Assembly: GCA_024103215.1 (NCBI GenBank)
Contig: JAGFIY010000053.1
Span: 20,754-84,753, forward strand
Direction: 5' to 3'
Origin: Melioribacteraceae bacterium
Lineage (GTDB): Bacteria; Bacteroidota; Ignavibacteria; Ignavibacteriales; Melioribacteraceae
Length of the DNA: 64,000 nucleotides
Shown: positions 1 to 11,320 of the stretch, in pieces
Layout of the letters: each line of letters opens with the position of its first letter
Position numbering within the stretch: position 1 is the first letter of the stretch
Translations under genes and position numbers: made by a program
The notes under the pieces: generated by a model
Seen by the model: the letters and a program-made list of their open reading frames with translations, nothing else
Database searches by the model: none
What the model was told of the DNA's origin: nothing

Positions 1-1692
1 ACTTAAAGTAACCGAAAACGAATTGTACTCAACACCATTATCCCTTGATTTTCCCAGATCGGAATTTATTTCAAATCCCCATCCATCACGGAAATTAAAG
101 TTTATGCCTATAAGTCCTCCGTAATCGGTAAAAAGATCATTATGTTCGTAATAAGCATAACCTCCGCCGTAGAGCATCATTTGCCTTACATAACCGTCTT
201 CATAATACCAGCGTGGACCTGTTATTCCGGTTGCATAAGCTGTACCTTTCCATGGAACAAAACCAAGCTGATCGATATCAAACTTGTTTCCTATAAATCG
301 TCCTCGAAACAAGTTAGCCCAGTTTTCACCAAAATTTACAAAACCAATTGACGATGCAAAATCCCCATCGTTGTTCTTAAACGAACGAGCAAATTGATAG
401 GAAAGCTGCCAGTTATCAGTTCTTAAAGCTCCGTCAATATCAAGTACGCCGTATGTATTTCCTTCTTCGTACTTTCCAACGTAAAGCATCCCGATTGATG
501 AGTTCTCAAATATTTGTTTCTTGACTCGTGCGGATGCAAAGTAGGCTTCCTTCTCCGTTTTAGTTTCGCCGTTAGAATGATATTCGGTTTCCCCGGTCAT
601 CGCCATAAAGCCACCGTATTCCCATTCACCGAATCTGCCGAAAGCTCGTGTTCCTAGCAATAATGGTACTTCTTTTCCGTCCGGTAATTTTTTACCAATT
701 CTTCTTGAGTAGAACAATTCAAGCGGAGAATAAAATCCGGTATTTCTTTCTTTCCCCGAAGGATTAAATACTTCCTGACCTTCGATAAAGAATGGTCTTC
801 TTTCTGAAAAATATGATTCATATCTAGAAATATTAAAATCAAACGGATCAGCTTCTATCTGTGCAAAATCCGGATTGCCTGTCAATTGAAATGTAAGAGC
901 CTGGGATGGGTTGTAAAAAATATCGATCCCCGCTTGAGGTTCAAACTTATATTTATCATTATCCAGCAGTTCGGCTTTGATAAGGCCAACAGGGTAAAAT
1001 TCCAAATTAAGTCCACTTATTGTCGGCTGAAAATTATCGAAGATCAATCGACCGAACTTTGATATTCTCTGTCCTTGATTTTCCTCGTACTCACACCAAT
1101 AAATATCCTCATTATTATTCGGTATCCATCGGTCAAAATCCAACCCCCATTCTGTGAGATTTTTATCATATTGAATTGATTTATAAGGAATTTCCATTTC
1201 AATTACGTAACCCCAAGGATATTTTTTGGAATCGGCGAACCAAATTCCGTCCCAGTTATAATCCCGGTTACGCGCATCGTCTAAAAGTCTTGCATCCACT
1301 CTCGTACCGGAAGCGGCAACACCGAACTTGTATGCAGATCTTTTATCACCGAATGTGTCAAGCATTAAAGAAACAATATCCCCTCCGGAATCATCGAGTG
1401 TACCGGTTTGATATTCTGCCGAGCCCGAATTATCATAGCATATCATCAAACAGTACAATGAAGTTTCATTCGAGAGCAGCTTCGCAACGGTTTGCTCTGT
1501 CGGTGAATTTCCATGAAATGGTTGAAACTGAACAAAATCACTTATTGAATCGGCAACTGACCATGTTTCATCAATAATCCCGTCAATTTCAATTTCCCCG
1601 GATATCTTTTTGAGTTTTAATGTTTTAGATTCTTGACTAAATATAAGAGTAAAACACATAAGTAACAGAAATAAAACTTTAAAAATCCGCAT
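1..1692 (-). CDS. DUF5916 / CBM9-like outer-membrane protein, C-terminus cut by window edge
   Basis: The frame is open from an ATG at 1690-1692 to base 1, giving 564 codons without a stop, so the gene continues beyond the window. The N-terminus is a signal peptide (MRIFKVLFLLLMCFTLIFSQ). Residues of about 25-200 look like the CBM9-type sugar-binding-fold domain (GEIEIDGIIDETW, then a WGYVIEMEIPYKS segment), followed by the DUF5916 region with many alternating aromatic strands expected of an outer-membrane beta-barrel (for example NPDFAQIEADPFDFNISRYE and FFSERRPFFIEG-like text). Such proteins are common in Bacteroidota and relatives, and their substrate is not known. It is divergent from the protease gene at 1847. 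I am sure of the family and do not assign a function. Confidence 0.85.
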   Translation of the reverse strand, partial: MRIFKVLFLLLMCFTLIFSQESKTLKLKKISGEIEIDGIIDETWSVADSISDFVQFQPFHGNSPTEQTVAKLLSNETSLYCLMICYDNSGSAEYQTGTLDDSGGDIVSLMLDTFGDKRSAYKFGVAASGTRVDARLLDDARNRDYNWDGIWFADSKKYPWGYVIEMEIPYKSIQYDKNLTEWGLDFDRWIPNNNEDIYWCEYEENQGQRISKFGRLIFDNFQPTISGLNLEFYPVGLIKAELLDNDKYKFEPQAGIDIFYNPSQALTFQLTGNPDFAQIEADPFDFNISRYESYFSERRPFFIEGQEVFNPSGKERNTGFYSPLELFYSRRIGKKLPDGKEVPLLLGTRAFGRFGEWEYGGFMAMTGETEYHSNGETKTEKEAYFASARVKKQIFENSSIGMLYVGKYEEGNTYGVLDIDGALRTDNWQLSYQFARSFKNNDGDFASSIGFVNFGENWANLFRGRFIGNKFDIDQLGFVPWKGTAYATGITGPRWYYEDGYVRQMMLYGGGYAYYEHNDLFTDYGGLIGINFNFRDGWGFEINSDLGKSRDNGVEYNSFSVTLS

Positions 1693-1846
1693 GCTCTTCC
1701 CAAATTGATTTATGAGTTACGTTGATTAGACGAAAGGAGACAAAAAAATGTTACTCTTTCTTGAAGAAAATATTGGTAAGTAATCCATTTTATTCTAATA
1801 ATTGTTAGATTGACATAATTCAAAAACAAAATCAAACCAAAATCCC

Positions 1847-4800
1847 ATGAAAAAAATATTATTACTCCTTTCAGTTTTTGCAATTACTTTATCCGCTCAA
1901 ACGACAAAGAAGTTAACCAAAAATATAACTGAGGAATTTTCGTCGAATACTAATGGTATTCTTGCTTGGATTTATTTCACAGACAAAGGGAATGATTCAG
2001 ATTATTACTTGTCTAATCCAGGTTTATTTTTAAGTGAAAGGGCAATAAAAAGAAGATTGAAATCAAACGAAAAGTCAAATCCGATTGATCTCACCGATAT
2101 TCCTTTAAGCATCAATTACTTAGCTGTACTTGAACAAAAAGGAATCAAAATAAAGCAGAAATCGAAATGGTTTAACGCAGTAAGTTCATATTTAACTCAA
2201 GAGCAGGCACTTGAGCTAGCACAATTGCCATTCATAAAAAAAATTGATCTGGTAAAAAAATTCAAAACAAAACCGTTGCCTGAAGAAGATGGAAAGGTAG
2301 TACTTCCTCCAATAAAAAAAGAGATTACATCTTTGGATTACGGAGCTTCATTTACGCAGTTAGACCAGATGAATGTTCCACCTCTGCACGATGAAGGTTT
2401 GAGCGGTGCAGGTGTTTTGGTTTGCTTGATGGATGCCGGATTTAACCTACTTGCGCATGAGACTTTTAATCAAATGACAATTATTGACACTTGGGATTTT
2501 GTAAACGACGATCCAGATGTCGGAGACGGCTCCGATATGGGCACGGGTTCTCACGGAACTCAAACTTTATCGACTATCGGCGGATATTCGCCGGGTAATT
2601 TAATTGGTCCGGCTTACGGAGCGGATTATCTTCTCGCAAAAACCGAAAACACCGACAGCGAAACCCCTGTTGAAGAAGATAATTGGATTGCAGCTTTAGA
2701 ATGGGCTGATGCCTATGGAGTTGATGTTACTTCCACTTCGCTTGGTTACATAACTTTTGATTCACCCTTTCCGGATTACACTTGGGAAGATATGGACGGC
2801 AACACAGCAACTATAACAATTGCCGCCGATCTCGCGGTAAAAAAAGGAATTGTGGTCGTTAACTCTGCTGGAAACGAAGGTTATAATTCAACTCATAATA
2901 CACTCGGTGCACCGGCTGACGGGGACAGTGTTTTAGCAATTGGTGCCGTTACTTCAAGCGGATCGCGTTCAAGTTTCAGCAGCGTGGGAAACACAGTCGA
3001 TGGAAGAATAAAACCCGACTTGATGGCTATGGGTTCAAGTGTCACAGTAGCTTCTACATTCAGTACTACCGGTTATACTACAGCAAGCGGAACATCATTC
3101 AGTTGTCCTTTGGCTGCAGGTGTAGTAGCTCTGTTATTGGAATATAATCCCGACTTAACTCCGATACAAATAAACGATTTGCTGAGATCAACTGCATCAA
3201 ATGCTGCTTCACCTAACCGCGAATTTGGCTGGGGAATTATCAACGCACTCGAAGCGAAAAATAATGCGATAACTCCGGACTCAACACCGCCGGATAAAAT
3301 TACTGATCTAACGGTTTCAAACATAACCTCAAATTCTATTTCAATTCAATGGACGGTTCCAAATGATACCACAGTTGGCGGAGTAAGGCATTTCGATATT
3401 CGGTATTCAAATTCTCCTATTACTTCGGAAGTAACATTTGATAATGCAATTCAAATTCCATATAATGACGAGCCGGGACAAGCTGGTTCAGTAGAATCTG
3501 TTACTTTGGATGGACAGCCTTTCAGCACGCAATATTATTTTGCGATTAAATCTGCAGATTATTTTATGAACTGGTCTCAGATGTCAAACGTCGCTCAAGG
3601 ACAAACATACCAAGCGCCCGATATCTCGGTTACTCCAAGTTCTGTTTCAGCTACACTTCCACCCAACGAGACACAAGTTGAACAAATTCAAATATCTAAC
3701 ACAACAGGTTCCCCTTCTACTTTGGATTATCAAGTTGTAATGAAAAACAACACTTTTCCCGAAGGATCGATTGCTATTGTTCCAATTCCGGTCAAAGCAA
3801 AATCGCACTTTGAAAAATCTTTTATGAAAGATAAAAATATTGATGACATCGAAATGGGAGGACAAAGTATCCAAGCTTCGGGAGGTCCTGATAATTATGG
3901 TTATGAATGGATTGACAGCGATTCGCCGGAAGGGCCGGATTATATTTGGAACGATATCGCTTCCACCGGAACCGAAATTACAAACTGGATTCAATCAACA
4001 GCAGCTTATAGTGCCGATGATGAAGGATATGCCGGACCGATAAACATAAATTTCAATTTTAAGTATTACGGTCAAACAAAAACAAAAGTTTACGTATCTA
4101 CAAATGGCTTTCTAAGCTTTTCTCCGATAACAGAAGCAGCTTTTTCAAACAGAGAGTTGCCTGATCCGATTACCCCGAACGATATTATTGCAGGGTTCTG
4201 GGATGACTTAATAAACACTCCGGGCGGAAAAGTTTATTACAGAACAGAACAGAGCAAACTCATAATCCAATATACAAATTGGGAGCCTTACAGTGGAACA
4301 GGAACTTTTACATTTCAGTATGTAATTTCCGCAAACGGTTCGATAACCGTTTATTACAAAACCATGAACGGTACTCTCAACAGTTGTAGTGTCGGAATAG
4401 AAAACGGAAATGGAACCGACGGTCTTCAGGTTGCCTACAATTCAATCTATCTCAAAAATAATTTCGCTTTAAAATTTCACACTGATCCTGAGTGGCTTGA
4501 ATTAAACAATACTTCGGGAAGAATATATAACAGCAATTCCGTCCTGCTGCAATTAACAATGTTTTCCGCAGATTATCCGGAAGGCGTTTACAGTATGGAT
4601 GTTGAAATTTCTTCAAATGATCCTGATGAAAATCCGGTGATGGTTCCGGTTCAAATGATAATCGACGGGAGTGTTCCTGTTGAACTTTCGAATTTTAGTG
4701 CTGATATAAACGAAAACAATGTTTTGATAAAATGGAAAACTATAACAGAAACTAACAACCAAGGTTTTTCAATCGAACGAAAAACAAACTCGTTGGATTG

Positions 4801-5233
4801 GAACGAGATAATTTTCATAGATGGAAAGGGCAATTCAAGTGAGCATGTTGAATATAATTACATTGACAAAAATCTGGAAATTGGAAAATATTCTTATAGA
4901 TTGAAACAGCTCGATCTTGATGGCTCGTTTACTTATTCAAACGTAATTGAAGCAGAAATTACAGCGCCAGATAAATTTGAACTATATCAAAATTATCCTA
5001 ATCCGTTCAACCCAGTTACACAAATTAAATTTACGATTCCCGAAGAAGCAGATGTAAAAATAAATCTGTATGATATTACCGGCAGATTGGTGAAAAATAT
5101 TGTAAATCAAAAATTAGTTCCGGGCATTCATTATTTGGAAATTGACGGTACAAATCTTGCAAGTGGAGTTTATATTGTGAGGATGCAAACAGAACAATCT
5201 GTAAAACAGATAAAAATCAATCTTATCAAATAA
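1847..5233 (+). CDS. Secreted subtilisin-like (S8) serine protease with type IX sorting domain
   Basis: A 1128-residue secreted protease. After a signal peptide (MKKILLLLSVFAITLSAQ) comes a propeptide-like region and then an S8 catalytic domain with the full triad: Asp196 (VCLMDAGF), His236 (GSHGTQT) and Ser417 (GTSFSCPLAAG), plus oxyanion Asn343 (NSAGNEG). Next are a fibronectin type III domain (about 483-585), a beta-rich central domain starting near 680 (DNYGYEWIDSDSPEGP), and a C-terminal sorting domain (about 1044-1128) with YQNYPNPFNPVTQIKF and GVYIVRMQ. The last is the signal that type IX secretion systems use to export and anchor cargo. It probably degrades proteins outside the cell. 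The length and domain order are ordinary for Bacteroidota-type S8 enzymes. An alpha/beta hydrolase follows 12 bases downstream. Confidence 0.93.
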   Translation: MKKILLLLSVFAITLSAQTTKKLTKNITEEFSSNTNGILAWIYFTDKGNDSDYYLSNPGLFLSERAIKRRLKSNEKSNPIDLTDIPLSINYLAVLEQKGIKIKQKSKWFNAVSSYLTQEQALELAQLPFIKKIDLVKKFKTKPLPEEDGKVVLPPIKKEITSLDYGASFTQLDQMNVPPLHDEGLSGAGVLVCLMDAGFNLLAHETFNQMTIIDTWDFVNDDPDVGDGSDMGTGSHGTQTLSTIGGYSPGNLIGPAYGADYLLAKTENTDSETPVEEDNWIAALEWADAYGVDVTSTSLGYITFDSPFPDYTWEDMDGNTATITIAADLAVKKGIVVVNSAGNEGYNSTHNTLGAPADGDSVLAIGAVTSSGSRSSFSSVGNTVDGRIKPDLMAMGSSVTVASTFSTTGYTTASGTSFSCPLAAGVVALLLEYNPDLTPIQINDLLRSTASNAASPNREFGWGIINALEAKNNAITPDSTPPDKITDLTVSNITSNSISIQWTVPNDTTVGGVRHFDIRYSNSPITSEVTFDNAIQIPYNDEPGQAGSVESVTLDGQPFSTQYYFAIKSADYFMNWSQMSNVAQGQTYQAPDISVTPSSVSATLPPNETQVEQIQISNTTGSPSTLDYQVVMKNNTFPEGSIAIVPIPVKAKSHFEKSFMKDKNIDDIEMGGQSIQASGGPDNYGYEWIDSDSPEGPDYIWNDIASTGTEITNWIQSTAAYSADDEGYAGPININFNFKYYGQTKTKVYVSTNGFLSFSPITEAAFSNRELPDPITPNDIIAGFWDDLINTPGGKVYYRTEQSKLIIQYTNWEPYSGTGTFTFQYVISANGSITVYYKTMNGTLNSCSVGIENGNGTDGLQVAYNSIYLKNNFALKFHTDPEWLELNNTSGRIYNSNSVLLQLTMFSADYPEGVYSMDVEISSNDPDENPVMVPVQMIIDGSVPVELSNFSADINENNVLIKWKTITETNNQGFSIERKTNSLDWNEIIFIDGKGNSSEHVEYNYIDKNLEIGKYSYRLKQLDLDGSFTYSNVIEAEITAPDKFELYQNYPNPFNPVTQIKFTIPEEADVKINLYDITGRLVKNIVNQKLVPGIHYLEIDGTNLASGVYIVRMQTEQSVKQIKINLIK

Positions 5234-5245
5234 ACACGGTATAAA

Positions 5246-6037
5246 ATGAATACAAATATTAACAGTCTTTCAGTCAATTTATTCGGCAGCAAAAAAAATC
5301 CACCGCTGATTTTTATTCATGGCTTCCCATTCGATCACACATTGTGGGAGAAACAGATCAAGCATTTTGAAAAAAAATATTTCTGCATTGCATATGACGT
5401 AAGAGGCTTGGGAAAAAGTTATGTGGGAGACGGTCAATACACAATGGAAGCATATGTAAACGATCTTTATTCCATTATTGCTGAATTGAAATTGAATAAA
5501 CCGGTTTTGATCGGTCACTCGATGGGCGGTTATATAGCGCTGCGTGCACTTGAACAAAAGAGAATTGAATTTGCCGGTGCAGTTTTATGTAATACCAAAG
5601 CAGAAGCCGACAGCGATGCCGCAAAATTAAATCGTGCTGAAAAAATTAATTTAATAAACACTAAAGGTATCGAAGCGTTTATTGATGATTTTGTCCCACC
5701 TTGTTTTGCTCCGGAAACCGAGAAGGAACAACCAAAAGTTTACAAAGCGATTTATTCGAAAGCTTTAACAAATAATCCGGTCGGAGTAAAAGGCGCACTT
5801 ATTGCAATGCTGAGCAGAACTTCCACTGAAGAATTTTTAACGAAAACCCAGCTTCCTTTCCTGCTTATCGCCGGCGCATTCGATAAACTTATGCATCCTG
5901 ATGTGTTGAGAAAAATGTCAGAAAAAATTAAAAATAGCACTTTCTCGATTGCCCCACGCGCCGGACATATGGCACCGGTTGAGAACCCGGATTTTGTAAA
6001 CGAAATGATGGAAGGATTTTTAAGCGGTTTAAAATAA
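5246..6037 (+). CDS. Alpha/beta hydrolase
   Basis: A 263-residue alpha/beta-fold hydrolase without signal peptide, so probably cytoplasmic. The oxyanion HG motif (IFIHGFPFDH, residues 23-31), the nucleophile elbow GHSMGG with Ser92, an acid at Asp213 (AGAFDKL) and His241 (AGHMAPVENP) form a complete triad. The pattern fits the broad esterase / 3-oxoadipate enol-lactonase-like / epoxide-hydrolase-like group; no pathway genes lie nearby, so I do not name a substrate. It starts 12 bases after the protease stop and ends two bases before the convergent Nudix gene. Confidence 0.85.
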   Translation: MNTNINSLSVNLFGSKKNPPLIFIHGFPFDHTLWEKQIKHFEKKYFCIAYDVRGLGKSYVGDGQYTMEAYVNDLYSIIAELKLNKPVLIGHSMGGYIALRALEQKRIEFAGAVLCNTKAEADSDAAKLNRAEKINLINTKGIEAFIDDFVPPCFAPETEKEQPKVYKAIYSKALTNNPVGVKGALIAMLSRTSTEEFLTKTQLPFLLIAGAFDKLMHPDVLRKMSEKIKNSTFSIAPRAGHMAPVENPDFVNEMMEGFLSGLK

Positions 6038-6039
6038 TT

Positions 6040-6498
6040 TCAATAGAAATTTACTTCGTGTGAAATATATTTGCCGTTCTCGTAAATAAATTTTGCGCTG
6101 AAAAATTTTTCTTCGAACAGCCAGGGAATAAAAAATTTATCCCCTTCCCATAGGTTTATTTCAGTTAATTTTTCATTCGGTATCCACTCAAGTTCTCCTT
6201 CCGGAGAATCTATCAATTCTCCTTCGAACTTATCGATAACAAATAGAAAAACATGCCAATCGTCATTGCCGTCGAATAAAGGGAAAGTTATGAATCCTTT
6301 CATTTTCAAACTTAGTACATTTAATCCTGCTTCTTCTTTAACTTCTCTAACGGCACAATCTTCTGGGGATTCACTTAGTTCGAATTTTCCTCCCAGCCCG
6401 TTCCACTTCCCTTCGTGGTAATCATTTTCTTTTTTATTTCTATATAGCATTAATGTATGATTATCTTTTTGAACATAACAAAGTGTTGCTAGTTTCAT
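6040..6498 (-). CDS. Nudix hydrolase (MutT-like)
   Basis: A 152-residue Nudix pyrophosphohydrolase. The Nudix box is complete from Gly37 to Leu59: G-x5-E (GKFELSE), then REVKEEAGL, which supplies the metal-binding glutamates. The upstream WNGLGGKFE context resembles the 8-oxo-dGTP diphosphatase (MutT/NUDT1) branch, so a nucleotide-pool cleansing role is likely but the substrate cannot be fixed from sequence. It lies tail to tail with the hydrolase at 5246 and about 50 bases upstream (in genome order) of the hldD stop, transcribed in the same direction as hldD. Confidence 0.85.
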   Translation of the reverse strand: MKLATLCYVQKDNHTLMLYRNKKENDYHEGKWNGLGGKFELSESPEDCAVREVKEEAGLNVLSLKMKGFITFPLFDGNDDWHVFLFVIDKFEGELIDSPEGELEWIPNEKLTEINLWEGDKFFIPWLFEEKFFSAKFIYENGKYISHEVNFY

Positions 6499-6545
6499 TG
6501 TGTAACCGTGTTTTGAGTTAAATATAAAACGAAGTAATTATTCGT

Positions 6546-7517
6546 TTACCATTTTAGATAAACGTTTTTCATCAAATAATTTTGGATATAGTCTTTTATT
6601 CCGTCTTCAAGTGAAGTGATTTTTTTTTCATAACCTGCTTCTTTAATTTTATTTAGATCGGCTTGTGTGAAATATTGATACTTATCCCTAATATCCTCGG
6701 GCATTTCTATGTATTTTATTTTTACCGGTATCTCCATTGCGTTGAAAACTGCGGTTACCAAATCATTCCAGGTTCTTGCTTTACCTGTTCCGATATTAAA
6801 CAAACCGCTTACGTCTTTGTTTTCAAAAAAGAAGAGAGTCATATCAACGGCATCTTTAATATAAATAAAATCCCTCATTTGCTCGCCGTCTTTATAATCT
6901 TTGTGATACGATTTGAACAGGTTGACGTATCCTGTACTTTTAATTTGACCGAATGCTTTATGAACAACGCTTCGCATATCGTCTTTATGGTATTCGTTAG
7001 GTCCGTAGACATTAAAATACTTTAGTCCTGCGGTCTTTTTATCATATCCATTTTTAATAATCCATGAATCAAAAAGCTGTTTAGAATAGCCGTACATATT
7101 AAGAGGTCTAAGAGAATATATTTCATCTAAATCGTTATAACCATTAGAACCGTCTCCGTAAGTTGCCGCGGATGAGGCATATATGAATCTTATATCCCGC
7201 CACGCCGCATATTTTGCGAGTTCAACACTGTAAGTAAAATTGTTTTGTATTAAGTAATCAGCATCCTTCTCAGTTGTTGAAGAACATGCACCCAGGTGAA
7301 AAATTGCCTCGAGTTCAAATGGAAAGGTTTCATCCACAATCATTTCATAGAAATCATCTTTATGTATGAAGTCAATAAAATTAAGTCCGTTAAGATTCTT
7401 CCACTTTTCACCTTTTCCCAATCTATCAACAATAATAATTTCATCAATACCTTTTTCGTTAAGACTTGCAACAAGATTGCTTCCTATGAATCCCGCACCG
7501 CCTGTTACTACTATCAT
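6546..7517 (-). CDS. hldD: ADP-L-glycero-D-manno-heptose 6-epimerase
   Basis: A 323-residue extended short-chain dehydrogenase that would convert ADP-D-glycero- to ADP-L-glycero-D-manno-heptose, the last step before heptose is added to the lipopolysaccharide core. The N-terminal NADP-binding motif is GGAGFIGSN (residues 6-14). Catalytic Ser115/116 (YASSAATYG) and the Tyr142-x3-Lys146 pair ([10 protein letters not shown]) sit where the family has them. The family signature [16 protein letters not shown] near residues 27-42 separates it from other sugar epimerases. It indicates a heptose-containing LPS; a family 9 glycosyltransferase, the heptosyltransferase family, is encoded at 22645. Confidence 0.92.
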   Translation of the reverse strand: MIVVTGGAGFIGSNLVASLNEKGIDEIIIVDRLGKGEKWKNLNGLNFIDFIHKDDFYEMIVDETFPFELEAIFHLGACSSTTEKDADYLIQNNFTYSVELAKYAAWRDIRFIYASSAATYGDGSNGYNDLDEIYSLRPLNMYGYSKQLFDSWIIKNGYDKKTAGLKYFNVYGPNEYHKDDMRSVVHKAFGQIKSTGYVNLFKSYHKDYKDGEQMRDFIYIKDAVDMTLFFFENKDVSGLFNIGTGKARTWNDLVTAVFNAMEIPVKIKYIEMPEDIRDKYQYFTQADLNKIKEAGYEKKITSLEDGIKDYIQNYLMKNVYLKW

Positions 7518-7618
7518 ATAACCTCTTAAGCTGTAAATTTTATATCAAAACGAATTTAACTATATTAGCCAACATTAACAAAGCAACAAAAGTTTATAAA
7601 ATTTCAGAAAGCTTAACC

Positions 7619-10600
7619 ATGCTAGAAACATTAAAGAAAATATTGACCGAAAGAATTCTTGTCCTAGACGGTGCTATGGGCACAATGATTCAAAAATATA
7701 AATTAACCGAGGAAGACTACCGCGGCGTCAAATTTACTGATCATAAACTTCCACTTAAAGGCAACAATGATATTCTTTCAATTACGCAACAGCAAATTAT
7801 TAAAGAAATTCATTCAGCCTATCTCAGCGCCGGTGCTGACATTATCGAAACAAATACTTTCAACGGAACATCAATTTCGCAGAGTGATTACGGAACCGAA
7901 AATGTTGCTTACGAAATAAACTTTGAAGCAGCTAAAATAGCACGTGAAGCCGCAGATGATTTCACAAAATTAAATCCCGACAAACCAAGATTTGTAGCCG
8001 GAGCTATAGGTCCTATGAATAAAAGTTTGAGTTACTCGCCCGATGTAAACGATCCGGGATTCAGAGCCGTAACTTTTGATCAAGTGGTGAAAGCTTATAA
8101 AACACAGGCTAAAGGTCTATTAGATGGCGGAGCTCAAATTTTACTAATCGAAACTATTTTCGATACTTTGAATGCGAAGGCTGCAATTTATGCAGTACAT
8201 CAATTAATTGACGAGAGAAAGATGGATATCCCGATTATGCTTTCGGGAACGATTGTCGATCAAAGCGGACGAACGCTTTCGGGACAAACGACCGAAGCAT
8301 TTTGGATATCGATTTCCCATACTCGCAATCTTTTAAGTGTGGGATTGAATTGCTCACTGGGACCAAAACAGATGCGTCCTCACATTGAAGAATTATCGAA
8401 CATCTGCAGTACCTTCACAAGCTTGTATCCAAACGCCGGGTTACCCAACGAGTTCGGTGAATACGATGAATCTCCGGAAGCAATGATAAAAGTACTTAAA
8501 GAATATGCAGATGAGGGATTCATAAATATTTTAGGCGGTTGTTGCGGAACAACACCCGATCACATAAAAGTTTTTTCGGATGCAGCAAAAGAATTGAAAC
8601 CAAGAAAAATCCCTAATATAAAACCATATTTAAGATTAAGCGGTTTGGAACCTCTTGTTTTCAGACCCGATTCAAACTTCATTAACATCGGTGAAAGAAC
8701 AAACGTTGCAGGTTCAAAAAAATTTGCAAGATTAATTAAGGAGAACAAATTCGAAGAGGCTCTTAGCGTTGCACGCAATCAAGTTGAGGGCGGAGCTCAA
8801 ATTCTTGATGTAAATATGGACGATGCGATGATCGATGCCGAAAGCTCAATGGTAAAATTTCTTAATCTTCTTGCCTCTGAGCCTGACATTGCAAAACTTC
8901 CGATTATGCTGGACTCTTCAAAATTCAACGTAATAGAAGCAGGTTTAAAATGTCTTCAAGGAAAAGGAATTGTTAATTCGATAAGTCTCAAAGAAGGCGA
9001 AGAAGAATTTGTAACTCATGCAAAGATAATTAAGAACTATGGTGCAGCCCTAATCGTGATGGCTTTCGATGAGAAGGGGCAAGCGGATACGTTCGAGCGG
9101 AAAATTTCGATCTGTAAAAGAGCATATAAAATTTTAACAGAACAAATCGGCTTTCTTCCTCAAGATATAATTTTCGACCCAAACATTTTTGCTATTGCTA
9201 CCGGAATAGAAGAGCACAATAATTATGCGGTTGATTATTTCAGAGCAGTAAAATGGATAAAAGAAAATCTTCCCTACGCAAAAATTTCCGGTGGAGTCAG
9301 CAATGTTTCATTCTCATTCCGAGGAAACGACAAAGTGCGAGAAGCAATCCATGCTGCATTCCTCTATCATGGAGTTAAAGCCGGAATGGATATGGGTATT
9401 GTGAATGCCGGACAACTTGAGATCTACGAAGAAATCCCGAAAGATCTCCTGGAGAAAGTTGAAGATGTTTTGTTAAATAGAACTCCTCAGGCGACCGATA
9501 ACCTTGTCATGATTGCGGAAAAGTTTAAGTCGGAGAAAAAAGAAATAATCGCATCTGCTGAGTGGCGAAACGAGCCGGTGGAAGAAAGATTGAAACACGC
9601 GTTGGTAAAAGGTATTACCAACTACATCGAAGAAGACACCGAAGAAGCACGTAAGCAATTTCCCGCTGCACTCAATGTAATAGAGGGACCATTGATGGAG
9701 GGGATGAACGTTGTTGGCGAACTTTTCGGAAGTGGTAAAATGTTTCTCCCGCAGGTTGTCAAAAGTGCGCGTGTAATGAAGAAAGCAGTTGCCTATTTAA
9801 TTCCGTTTATCGAGGAAGAGAAAAAAAGCTCCGGATCCACCAAAGCAGCAGGAAAAATTCTATTGGCAACAGTTAAAGGTGATGTCCACGATATCGGTAA
9901 AAACATTGTCGGAGTCGTACTCGGATGCAACAATTATGAAGTAATCGATTTGGGAGTAATGGTTCCCGCAGATAAAATTCTTGGCGAAGCTGAAAAACAT
10001 AAAGTTGACCTGATCGGATTAAGCGGATTGATCACTCCCTCCCTTGATGAGATGGTGCACGTTGCAAAAGAGATGAGGAGAATGAAAATACAAACTCCAT
10101 TGCTTATTGGAGGTGCAACAACATCAAGAATTCATACTGCGGTAAAGATTGCTCCTGAATACAACGGGACAACTGTGCATGTGCTTGATGCATCAAAAAG
10201 TGTCACAGTCACACAAAAACTCTTAAGTGAATCAGACAACATAAAGTTTATCAAAGAGATAAAACAAGAATATGAGACGCTTCGGAATAACCATAAAAAC
10301 AGAAGCGCAGAAAAAGAATTTGTCCCGATTGAGGAAGCTCGCAAGAACAAATTAGTAATCGATTGGGAGAATTATAACCCACCGAAACCAAAAGAATTAG
10401 GCATTAAAATATTCAACAACTTTCCACTTGAAAAATTAAATGATTTTATCGACTGGACTCCTTTCTTCAGAACTTGGGAATTAAAAGGCAAATATCCCGA
10501 AATATTTGAAGATAAAATATACGGTAAGGAAGCTGAAAAGGTTTACAACGATGCTTTAGTGCTGCTTTTGAAAATAATTGAAGAAAAATCTCTTACCGCA

Positions 10601-11290
10601 AATGGAGTTGCCGGAATATTTAAAGCAAATTCCTTTGGTGACGATATTAATGTTTATGACCCTGAGTCCGGAAAAATTCTTACTACTTTTAATACACTTA
10701 GGCAGCAAGGCAAAAAAAGCAGCACTGCCTCAAACCTGGCATTGGCTGATTTTATCGCACCGCAATATTCGGATAAAGATGATTACATTGGAATGTTTGC
10801 CGTTACCGCCGGACTTAATATTGAAAGCATGATTTCAGAATTTGAGCAAAAGCACGATGACTACAACGCTATTATGACCAAAGCTCTAGCAGATAGATTA
10901 GCCGAGGCTTTCGCCGAATATCTGCATTTAATAGTCCGTAAGGAAATTTGGGGGTACAGTTCCGACGAGAAATTATCAAACGATGATTTGATAAAAGAAA
11001 AATATTTGGGAATAAGACCAGCACCGGGATATCCGGCGCAACCTGATCATACCGAAAAAATAAAGCTATTCGAACTGATTGACGTAGAAAAAAACACAGG
11101 AATAAAATTAACCGAAAGTTTGGCAATGTACCCTGCGGCATCTGTTTGCGGTTTGTATTTTTCGCACCCGGAGGCTAAATACTTTACGGTGGGAAAAATT
11201 TCTAAAGATCAAGTAATTGATTATGCAGAACGTAAAAATATTTCTCCTGAAGAAGTTGAGAAATGGCTTGGGTTTTATTTGAACTATTAA
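7619..11290 (+). CDS. metH: Cobalamin-dependent methionine synthase
   Basis: A full-length 1223-residue MetH, which transfers the methyl group of 5-methyltetrahydrofolate to homocysteine through methylcobalamin. Domains in order: homocysteine-binding barrel (about 1-335) with zinc ligands Cys245 (GLNCSLG) and Cys308/Cys309 ([10 protein letters not shown]); folate-binding barrel (about 345-620, beginning [12 protein letters not shown]); cap and B12 domains (about 640-900) with the cobalt ligand His757 in GDVHDIGKN and the [10 protein letters not shown] segment; and the AdoMet reactivation domain to the end, with [12 protein letters not shown] and [13 protein letters not shown]. All four modules are present, so it should be able to reactivate itself with SAM. 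I found no cobalamin or SAM riboswitch in the 101-base gap upstream. Confidence 0.97.
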   Translation: MLETLKKILTERILVLDGAMGTMIQKYKLTEEDYRGVKFTDHKLPLKGNNDILSITQQQIIKEIHSAYLSAGADIIETNTFNGTSISQSDYGTENVAYEINFEAAKIAREAADDFTKLNPDKPRFVAGAIGPMNKSLSYSPDVNDPGFRAVTFDQVVKAYKTQAKGLLDGGAQILLIETIFDTLNAKAAIYAVHQLIDERKMDIPIMLSGTIVDQSGRTLSGQTTEAFWISISHTRNLLSVGLNCSLGPKQMRPHIEELSNICSTFTSLYPNAGLPNEFGEYDESPEAMIKVLKEYADEGFINILGGCCGTTPDHIKVFSDAAKELKPRKIPNIKPYLRLSGLEPLVFRPDSNFINIGERTNVAGSKKFARLIKENKFEEALSVARNQVEGGAQILDVNMDDAMIDAESSMVKFLNLLASEPDIAKLPIMLDSSKFNVIEAGLKCLQGKGIVNSISLKEGEEEFVTHAKIIKNYGAALIVMAFDEKGQADTFERKISICKRAYKILTEQIGFLPQDIIFDPNIFAIATGIEEHNNYAVDYFRAVKWIKENLPYAKISGGVSNVSFSFRGNDKVREAIHAAFLYHGVKAGMDMGIVNAGQLEIYEEIPKDLLEKVEDVLLNRTPQATDNLVMIAEKFKSEKKEIIASAEWRNEPVEERLKHALVKGITNYIEEDTEEARKQFPAALNVIEGPLMEGMNVVGELFGSGKMFLPQVVKSARVMKKAVAYLIPFIEEEKKSSGSTKAAGKILLATVKGDVHDIGKNIVGVVLGCNNYEVIDLGVMVPADKILGEAEKHKVDLIGLSGLITPSLDEMVHVAKEMRRMKIQTPLLIGGATTSRIHTAVKIAPEYNGTTVHVLDASKSVTVTQKLLSESDNIKFIKEIKQEYETLRNNHKNRSAEKEFVPIEEARKNKLVIDWENYNPPKPKELGIKIFNNFPLEKLNDFIDWTPFFRTWELKGKYPEIFEDKIYGKEAEKVYNDALVLLLKIIEEKSLTANGVAGIFKANSFGDDINVYDPESGKILTTFNTLRQQGKKSSTASNLALADFIAPQYSDKDDYIGMFAVTAGLNIESMISEFEQKHDDYNAIMTKALADRLAEAFAEYLHLIVRKEIWGYSSDEKLSNDDLIKEKYLGIRPAPGYPAQPDHTEKIKLFELIDVEKNTGIKLTESLAMYPAASVCGLYFSHPEAKYFTVGKISKDQVIDYAERKNISPEEVEKWLGFYLNY

Positions 11291-11320
11291 ATTTTAATTA
11301 TATACAAATTTTGGTGAGTT

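Noticed and set aside
1176..1577. 133-codon open frame on the plus strand
   Set aside because: It lies antisense to the DUF5916 gene, whose translation shows a clear signal peptide and family motifs; the plus-strand peptide has no recognisable features.
3647..3994. 115-codon minus-strand frame inside the protease gene
   Set aside because: Shadow of the S8 protease coding frame; low-complexity composition and no ribosome site.
7518..7618. Possible cobalamin or SAM riboswitch upstream of metH
   Set aside because: The gap is only 101 bases, AT-rich, and shows neither a B12-box nor a SAM-type stem pattern.
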